A stretch of DNA of 11,706 nucleotides from contig JAKSSQ010000041.1 of NCBI GenBank assembly GCA_024403005.1, forward strand, positions 1-11,706, read 5' to 3'. A model generated the notes under the pieces. The model did not search any database. It was not told the DNA's origin and was given only the letters and a program-made list of their open reading frames with translations. This stretch comes from Clostridia bacterium. Lineage in GTDB: Bacteria; Bacillota; Clostridia; Peptostreptococcales; Anaerovoracaceae. This document shows positions 6,966 to 11,706 of the stretch, piece by piece (position 1 is the first letter of the stretch; each line of letters begins with the position of its first letter). Made by a program: the position numbers and the translations under genes.

Positions 6966-8321
6966 ATGGAAAGAGAATCTTTTAAGTCCAGAATCGGCTT
7001 TCTGCTTGTAAGCGCCGGCTGCGCCATAGGCATCGGAAATGTCTGGCGTTTCCCCTATGTGGTCGGCCAGAACGGCGGAGGATGGTTCGTGCTGCTCTAC
7101 TTAATCTTCCTCGCAACAATGGGACTGCCCGTCCTTACGATGGAACTTGCAGTCGGAAGATCCAGCAGAGAAAGCACAGTACTCGCGTACAAAAAGCTGG
7201 AACCCAAAGGCAGCAAATGGCACATCCAGGGCTGGTTTGCCATCGCCGGCAACTACATCTTAATGATGTTCTACACAACCGTAGCCGGCTGGATGTTCTC
7301 GTACTTCTATAAATTCATCCGCGGCGAATTCGTTTACGGAATGACTCCGCAGGAATGCAGTGCAGTCCTCAGCAATCTCTGGGCAAACCCCAAAGAAATG
7401 GCTTTATGGACCGGAATCGTTATAATTCTCGGCTTCCTCGTATGCAGCATAGGCCTCCAGAACGGCCTTGAAAGAATAAGCAAGTACATGATGGGATCAC
7501 TGTTGGTACTCATAATCGTTCTTGCAATCCACAGCATCACCCTTCCCGGCGCCGCAGGCGGCATGGCTTTCTACCTGGTGCCCAACATGGACAATATGAA
7601 AGCTGCAGGCTTCGGCAACGTAATATCAGCAGCCATGAACCAGGCATTCTTCACTTTAAGCGTAGGCATCGCATCCATGGAAATCCTGGGCAGCTACATG
7701 AGCCGCGACAATACTCTGGCCTCCGAAGGCATCAGAATCTGCGGCCTGGACACCTTCGTAGCGCTCGTGTCCGGCATGATAATCTTCCCCGCCTGCTTCA
7801 GCTACAATGTGGAAGTCGGCGCAGGCCCAGCCCTCATCTTCGAAACACTGCCCAACGTTTTCGTAAACATGGCCGGCGGAAGAATCTGGGGCAGCCTGTT
7901 CTTCCTCTTCATGACATTCGCAAGCTTCTCCACCGTAATTGCAGTATTCGAAAACATTATGTCCTTCCTAATCGACATGCGAGGCTGGAGCCGCAAACAG
8001 TCCGCAGCCCTTAACTGCATAGTGCTTTTAATCGCAAGCATGCCCTGCGTGCTGGGGTTCAACATCTGGAGCGATTTATGCGTAATCGGTTCCCGCGGCG
8101 TCCTGGACAGCGAAGACTTTATCGTAAGCAACGTACTGCTCCCCACCGGAAGCCTATGCTACCTGCTCTTCTGCACCACAAAATGGGGCTGGGGCTTCGA
8201 TAAGTACTTCGAAGAAGCCAACACCGGCAGCGGCCTTAAAATCAAACCCTGGATGAAATATTACTTCAACTTCATTCTCCCCGTTTTTATCCTGGGTATC
8301 CTCATCAACGGTCTCAGATAA
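6966..8321 (+). CDS. Sodium-dependent amino-acid/solute symporter, NSS (SNF) family
   Basis: A 451-residue inner-membrane transporter of the neurotransmitter:sodium symporter family (LeuT fold). The first helix carries the unwound, ligand- and sodium-binding signature GCAIGIGNVWRFPYVVGQNGGG (as segments GCAIGIGN, 18-25, and VWRFPYVV, 26-33), and helix 2 has LPVLTMELAVGR. I count 11 transmembrane segments, ending with helix 11 at about 432-450, like the bacterial 11-helix members MhsT and Tyt1 and unlike 12-helix LeuT. Asp262 in LDTFVALVSG sits in helix 7 where bacterial members have an acid replacing chloride, which suggests chloride-independent Na+ symport. The substrate is probably an amino acid but not determined. 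The gene is monocistronic: own promoter, own terminator, convergent with the CRISPR locus. Confidence 0.92.
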   Translation: MERESFKSRIGFLLVSAGCAIGIGNVWRFPYVVGQNGGGWFVLLYLIFLATMGLPVLTMELAVGRSSRESTVLAYKKLEPKGSKWHIQGWFAIAGNYILMMFYTTVAGWMFSYFYKFIRGEFVYGMTPQECSAVLSNLWANPKEMALWTGIVIILGFLVCSIGLQNGLERISKYMMGSLLVLIIVLAIHSITLPGAAGGMAFYLVPNMDNMKAAGFGNVISAAMNQAFFTLSVGIASMEILGSYMSRDNTLASEGIRICGLDTFVALVSGMIIFPACFSYNVEVGAGPALIFETLPNVFVNMAGGRIWGSLFFLFMTFASFSTVIAVFENIMSFLIDMRGWSRKQSAALNCIVLLIASMPCVLGFNIWSDLCVIGSRGVLDSEDFIVSNVLLPTGSLCYLLFCTTKWGWGFDKYFEEANTGSGLKIKPWMKYYFNFILPVFILGILINGLR

Positions 8322-8335
8322 AGCGTGAACCAATC

Positions 8336-8375
8336 AAAAAACTCCCGCCTCTTTCGAAGCGGGAGTAATTTTTTT
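8336..8375. terminator. Bidirectional terminator shared by the transporter gene and the CRISPR array
   Basis: An 8-bp perfect stem ACTCCCGC/GCGGGAGT (8341-8348 with 8359-8366) has a 10-nt loop. It is followed on the plus strand by AA and then seven T residues (8369-8375), and on the minus strand by TTTTTT. It should end the transporter mRNA from the left and the array precursor RNA from the right, 24 bp beyond the last repeat. Confidence 0.85.
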
Positions 8376-8389
8376 GACCAAATTAAAAA

Positions 8390-8426
8390 CGTACAATTAG
8401 CAGAAAATTATAAAGGTCTTATGAAG
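8390..8426 (-). repeat. Degenerate terminal CRISPR repeat (leader-distal)
   Basis: The last repeat in transcription order keeps the AT-rich 5' part nearly intact (one change, plus one inserted A). It has lost the crRNA hairpin: the canonical arms TCTAC and GTAGA are replaced by TCTGC and a non-matching GTACG. Cas12a cuts just upstream of that hairpin, so this copy should not be processed and should not yield an extra crRNA from the array's 3' flank. Degeneration at this end supports minus-strand reading. Confidence 0.85.
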
Positions 8427-9315
8427 ATGTGCTTGTGCAGCGCTTACACTTGACAGATCTACAACAGTAGAAATTATAAAGGTCTTATAAAGATGAGGAC
8501 AAGGTCACCTATTGGCAATGATCTACAACAGTAGAAATTATAAGGGTCTTATAAAGATTCTTGGGGATGGGGTGCTTCTGACATCTACAACAGTAGAAAT
8601 TATAAAGGTCTTATAAAGCCCGCAGATCTCTGTCGAGCTGTACACGGTCTACAACAGTAGAAATTATAAAGGTCTTATAAAGTGTTAGACCTGTTATCTA
8701 TTGCACAGCTGATCTACAACAGTAGAAATTATAAAGGTCTTATAAAGCATTCTGTGAAGGAACACTCGCATGGCGAATCTACAACAGTAGAAATTATAAA
8801 GGTCTTATAAAGGCGAACAAGTGGCGCAGGGCATTGAAGATCTACAACAGTAGAAATTATAAAGGTCTTATAAAGCAGTTAATAACCTTGCAGACGGACA
8901 GAATCTACAACAGTAGAAATTATAAAGGTCTTATAAAGTATGACACTATGTCAGCCGAAGACAAGGATCTACAACAGTAGAAATTGTAAAGGTTTTATAA
9001 AGAGCACTGGAGAATCCACAACTACATAGATCTACAACAGTAGAAATTTATAAAGGTCTTATAAAGCGTGACGGAGGTGGAAGAATGACACCATCTACAA
9101 CAGTAGAAATTATAAAGGTCTTATAAAGCTGTTCTAACTTTGTCAATATTTTCCTATCTACAACAGTAGAAATTATAAAGGTCTTATAAAGGTGGCAACT
9201 CAACTTTCCAAATTAGTATCTACAACAGTAGAAATTATAAAGGTCTTATAAAGATATGGGATGTAGAGAATTCCAATTGATCTACAACAGTAGAAATTAT
9301 AAAGGTCTTATAAAA
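8390..9315 (-). CRISPR. Type V-A (Cas12a) CRISPR array, 15 repeats and 14 spacers
   Basis: The repeat is 36 nt; on the transcribed strand it starts CTTTATAAGACCTTTATAAT and ends TTTCTACTGTTGTAGAT, the conserved Cas12a crRNA handle with hairpin TCTAC-TGTT-GTAGA. Repeats (plus coordinates) start at 8390 (degenerate), 8457, 8521, 8583, 8647, 8712, 8777, 8840, 8903, 8967, 9030, 9093, 9156, 9218 and 9280. Spacers are 8427-8456, 8493-8520, 8557-8582, 8619-8646, 8683-8711, 8748-8776, 8813-8839, 8876-8902, 8939-8966, 9003-9029, 9067-9092, 9129-9155, 9192-9217 and 9254-9279 (26-30 nt), all different from one another. Variant repeats are those at 8521 (one change), 8647 (edge base), 8967 (two changes), 9030 (one inserted base, 37 nt) and 9280 (edge base). 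The leader side is 9316 onward. crRNAs would guide Cas12a to DNA next to a T-rich PAM. No tracrRNA is expected for this type. Confidence 0.97.
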
Positions 9316-9400
9316 CTATATAAACCGTTTGCGATCACATTATAAGAATTAAATCGGAACTCTTGCTCAACACCGTGTTAAAAATATTGAAATCTTTCAC
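9316..9400 (-). promoter_or_regulatory. CRISPR leader with candidate array promoter
   Basis: This 85-bp AT-rich gap between the cas12a stop codon and the first repeat is in the leader position. On the minus strand it holds a consensus TATAAT (9339-9344) that would start RNA near 9332, about 17 nt before the first repeat. The only -35-like hexamer, TTGAGC (9365-9370), is at a long 20-bp spacing. No terminator is seen between cas12a and the array, so read-through from cas12a could also supply array RNA. No ORF is supported here. Confidence 0.55.
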
Positions 9401-11706
9401 CTACCCCTGTACAAACTTCAGCCAATCCTTGTTGGAAATCTTTGTTGTCCAATCTCCGTACTTTTCAGCATTGTCTATCTGGTTCAATACCATAATACCC
9501 TTTCGAGCTATATTAAATGCACCGTTAGCATCAGCATCGTGCGGTAAAGGCAGGTTTGCTTTGCAGGCTTCATCGGAATTGAAAAATACATCATTACTGT
9601 CCATAACCGGAGACATAATAAAATCTGCACCGTCTTCTGCACATGAATATCTCATTGCAAGTGTAACCTGCAGCAGCTTCATAAGGCGGGCATAGAAAAC
9701 TGCACTATTCTGCGCGATTATAGCCGGAATTAAATCTCCGGAAGAAAAGTCGATATCAAACTCCGCAAGCAGCGCTCTGATATTCGCTGTTACATCGATT
9801 TTTTCATAACCGCCTCTGTTATTGTTCAAGCTGCGGTTATATGAATAGCGGAGTGCGCCGTGAGTGCAGACAACCCATTTAGTCCTTGTTCCGGCTGCCT
9901 TATCGGTGAAATTGTTATAATCAAAAGCAAATTCAAAGTATTTCTTTTCAGCGTTATATTTGATGCTTTCAAATTTTGAGAAGAAAGCCTGTGCATCTGC
10001 AATACTCTTATACCTTGGCTTCAGCAGATCTGTAAAACCTGTAACCGGATCAATTTTACTTGTATTCCAGGCAGGAACATAGAAAATAAAACCGGTCTGT
10101 TTCGTAAGATATTTAAATCCTTTAAATTCATCTGCAAGCTGATAAGCGTGGTAAATTCCTCCGGACTGTTCCGGATTTACATCCTTGAACACAAGATAAT
10201 TCAGTTTTAGAATTAACGCTTTCTCGAAGTTCTGATATACCTGCTTTTCAACTTTCTTTCTGCTGTTCTTAAATCCGCTGTTCAAATCTTCAAGAACTAC
10301 AATTGCGTTGTATTCGACCATGAGCTTAGTAATATGGTGTACTACCTGGCTCAGATAGCCTTCCTTAAGTTCTTTAATATTTTCGATAGTCTCCCAGTTT
10401 TCTCTGGAAGCCTGGCGGTCTGCTTCTTTTTTATCCAGCAATTCACGATACGGAGTTTCAAATTTTACAGAGTTTCCATTTGCATCTTTATATGCACCCG
10501 TTATCGTGTTCAGACTATACTGAATCCAATTTCCGTCCTTATCCTTTACTACATTGCCATCGCGGTCAACCATGGAAATGTAAAGCAGGTGGCGCTCTCC
10601 GCGGTCAATACCGATGATATTAACATCCGGATTATTTGCAACATAATCGCAAACAGCATCATTAATGCGAGTGCCTTCCGACGCCTTAAAATTCATCGTA
10701 ATAGGTACGTGGAACTGGAACTTGTCAACAGTATAGCGCTTATCTTTAACAAGTTCATAGTCAAATAAGTTTTCCTTACCAGCAAGAAGCGGGTTCTTTG
10801 ATACAATGGGAACACCTGCACTATGTTTGATGACATTCTTTGAATCGATTGATTTATGACGGAAGAATACTTCTGCCTGGCCATTAAGTTTATAAACCGT
10901 ATCTTTAAGATTTGGTTCATCAAACAAAGCTTTCCAATACATTGTATGGAGGTTCGGTTTGCCTTTGCTGTATGCAGAGAAATCCTTGTTGTAGATTTGG
11001 AATAAATACAGCTTTCCTTCATCAACAAGTCTGTTTATATATTCTTCTGAAATATTTTTAAATGTAACTTTATATCCTTGTTCGGTAATTTCACGGTAAA
11101 ATGCTGAAATATCCGAATAAGAAGAAGTTTCAGAGAAATTAAAATCAAACTTGACCCAATCAGGATGTTTGTTAATAGATTCCTTAAAGAAGTCTATTAA
11201 TGTATGGCAATCAGTTAAAGAGAAACCAGGGCCTTTCTTAAATGTCCCCTTTTTATAAATATCCAGCACTTCCGCACTCGGAGCAAATTCGTCAATTCTG
11301 GATTTTGAGAAAAATACTTTTGGAAGCATCTTGTTGGGACCCGGGAGTAATTTATACTCCATCTTCCGGTAACATCCTCCTTCGCTTGAACCTTCAATAT
11401 CACGGAAAATCTTATTGTCTGATTTGTTCATTATACCGAGGTAATATAAACCTTCTTTTTCAAATAAGACCCCAAGATTAGACTCTTCCTTGTTCAAATC
11501 CCATCCATCCAGTAAAGTACTGCAATCGAAATTTAATTTAATCTTCTCAGTACTATAAGGCTTCTTTGTGCAGAAATTACGAACCATATCGTACAGTTTC
11601 GTAACCTTCTGCAGACTCTCGAAGGCCGGATCAAAGGTACCGTAAAAGACCGCATCTTTTTCGATTTCATTACCGGGCTTTACATACAAAGCTTTTTCGA
11701 AATGCA
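9401..11706 (-). CDS. cas12a: Cas12a (Cpf1) type V-A CRISPR effector, C-terminal ~60%, 5' end beyond the window
   Basis: RNA-guided DNA endonuclease. About 767 residues are visible and the frame stays open to the window edge; the N-terminal WED-I and REC lobes (roughly 530-550 residues by comparison with FnCas12a) lie outside. Numbering from the TTG codon at 11689, which is only an internal leucine: a WED/PI segment with PGPNKMLPKVFF (116-127) and INKHPDW (172-178), regions that contact the PAM in relatives. The pre-crRNA processing triad H289, K298, K315 has the same 9- and 17-residue spacing as FnCas12a H843/K852/K869. RuvC-I is GIDRGERHLLY (D362), the bridge helix has W432, RuvC-II is VVLEDLN (E467), the Nuc arginine is in AMRYS (R680) and RuvC-III is HDADANGAF (D720). 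All catalytic residues are present, so it looks active. It is followed at once by leader and array, with no cas4/cas1/cas2. Codon use looks more AT-rich than neighbouring genes, suggesting acquisition by transfer. Confidence 0.97.
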   Translation of the reverse strand, partial: HFEKALYVKPGNEIEKDAVFYGTFDPAFESLQKVTKLYDMVRNFCTKKPYSTEKIKLNFDCSTLLDGWDLNKEESNLGVLFEKEGLYYLGIMNKSDNKIFRDIEGSSEGGCYRKMEYKLLPGPNKMLPKVFFSKSRIDEFAPSAEVLDIYKKGTFKKGPGFSLTDCHTLIDFFKESINKHPDWVKFDFNFSETSSYSDISAFYREITEQGYKVTFKNISEEYINRLVDEGKLYLFQIYNKDFSAYSKGKPNLHTMYWKALFDEPNLKDTVYKLNGQAEVFFRHKSIDSKNVIKHSAGVPIVSKNPLLAGKENLFDYELVKDKRYTVDKFQFHVPITMNFKASEGTRINDAVCDYVANNPDVNIIGIDRGERHLLYISMVDRDGNVVKDKDGNWIQYSLNTITGAYKDANGNSVKFETPYRELLDKKEADRQASRENWETIENIKELKEGYLSQVVHHITKLMVEYNAIVVLEDLNSGFKNSRKKVEKQVYQNFEKALILKLNYLVFKDVNPEQSGGIYHAYQLADEFKGFKYLTKQTGFIFYVPAWNTSKIDPVTGFTDLLKPRYKSIADAQAFFSKFESIKYNAEKKYFEFAFDYNNFTDKAAGTRTKWVVCTHGALRYSYNRSLNNNRGGYEKIDVTANIRALLAEFDIDFSSGDLIPAIIAQNSAVFYARLMKLLQVTLAMRYSCAEDGADFIMSPVMDSNDVFFNSDEACKANLPLPHDADANGAFNIARKGIMVLNQIDNAEKYGDWTTKISNKDWLKFVQG

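Noticed and set aside
8557..8582. Spacer 8557-8582 (GGGGATGGGGTGCTTCT) resembles the GGGGACGGGGGTGCTTT arm of the intergenic palindrome, suggesting self-targeting
   Set aside because: The match needs a gap and a mismatch, covers only part of the spacer, does not match at the seed end in transcription order and has no T-rich PAM. Shared G-richness is the simpler explanation.

Overview
The window reads as chromosome of an anaerobic, probably host-associated clostridial bacterium (Bacillota), at moderate GC. This rests on GGAGG-type ribosome sites, consensus TATAAT promoter boxes, an azlCD pair, a fused CitX-CitG protein and a Cas12a (type V-A) CRISPR locus. The species cannot be named from the sequence.

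Left part (1-6660) is a run of minus-strand housekeeping and metabolic genes. In transcription order from the right they are: citXG (citrate lyase prosthetic-group biosynthesis); an alpha/beta hydrolase; a secreted 5'-nucleotidase-type metallophosphatase with a C-terminal LysM domain; an RlmI-type 23S rRNA methyltransferase that follows the nucleotidase after 15 bp; and, behind a terminator and its own promoter, azlC-azlD (branched-chain amino-acid export), which overlap by 14 bp and end at a strong hairpin terminator. citXG and azlC each have the same extended -10 box, TGTGGTATAAT.

Middle part (6660-8375): a divergent intergenic region holds a large nested palindrome built from GGGGACGGG units (REP/REPIN-like). 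It is followed by a promoter and a plus-strand gene for an 11-helix sodium:solute symporter (NSS/SNF family). That gene ends at a hairpin with T-runs on both strands, which can stop transcripts arriving from both sides.

Right part (8390-11706) is the main accessory feature: a type V-A CRISPR-Cas locus read on the minus strand. The C-terminal ~60% of cas12a is present (the N-terminus lies beyond the right edge) with an intact RuvC triad, the Nuc arginine and the H-K-K pre-crRNA processing residues. An 85-bp leader with a TATAAT box follows, then an array of 15 repeats and 14 spacers (26-30 nt). The hairpin in the repeat is the canonical Cas12a TCTAC-TGTT-GTAGA. The repeat farthest from the leader is degenerate and has lost its hairpin, which independently gives the array orientation. 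No cas1, cas2 or cas4 lies between effector and array, so the adaptation genes are upstream off-window, elsewhere, or absent. I see no wholly new system; the best leads are the effector-to-array layout, the repeat architecture, the spacers and the intergenic palindrome.
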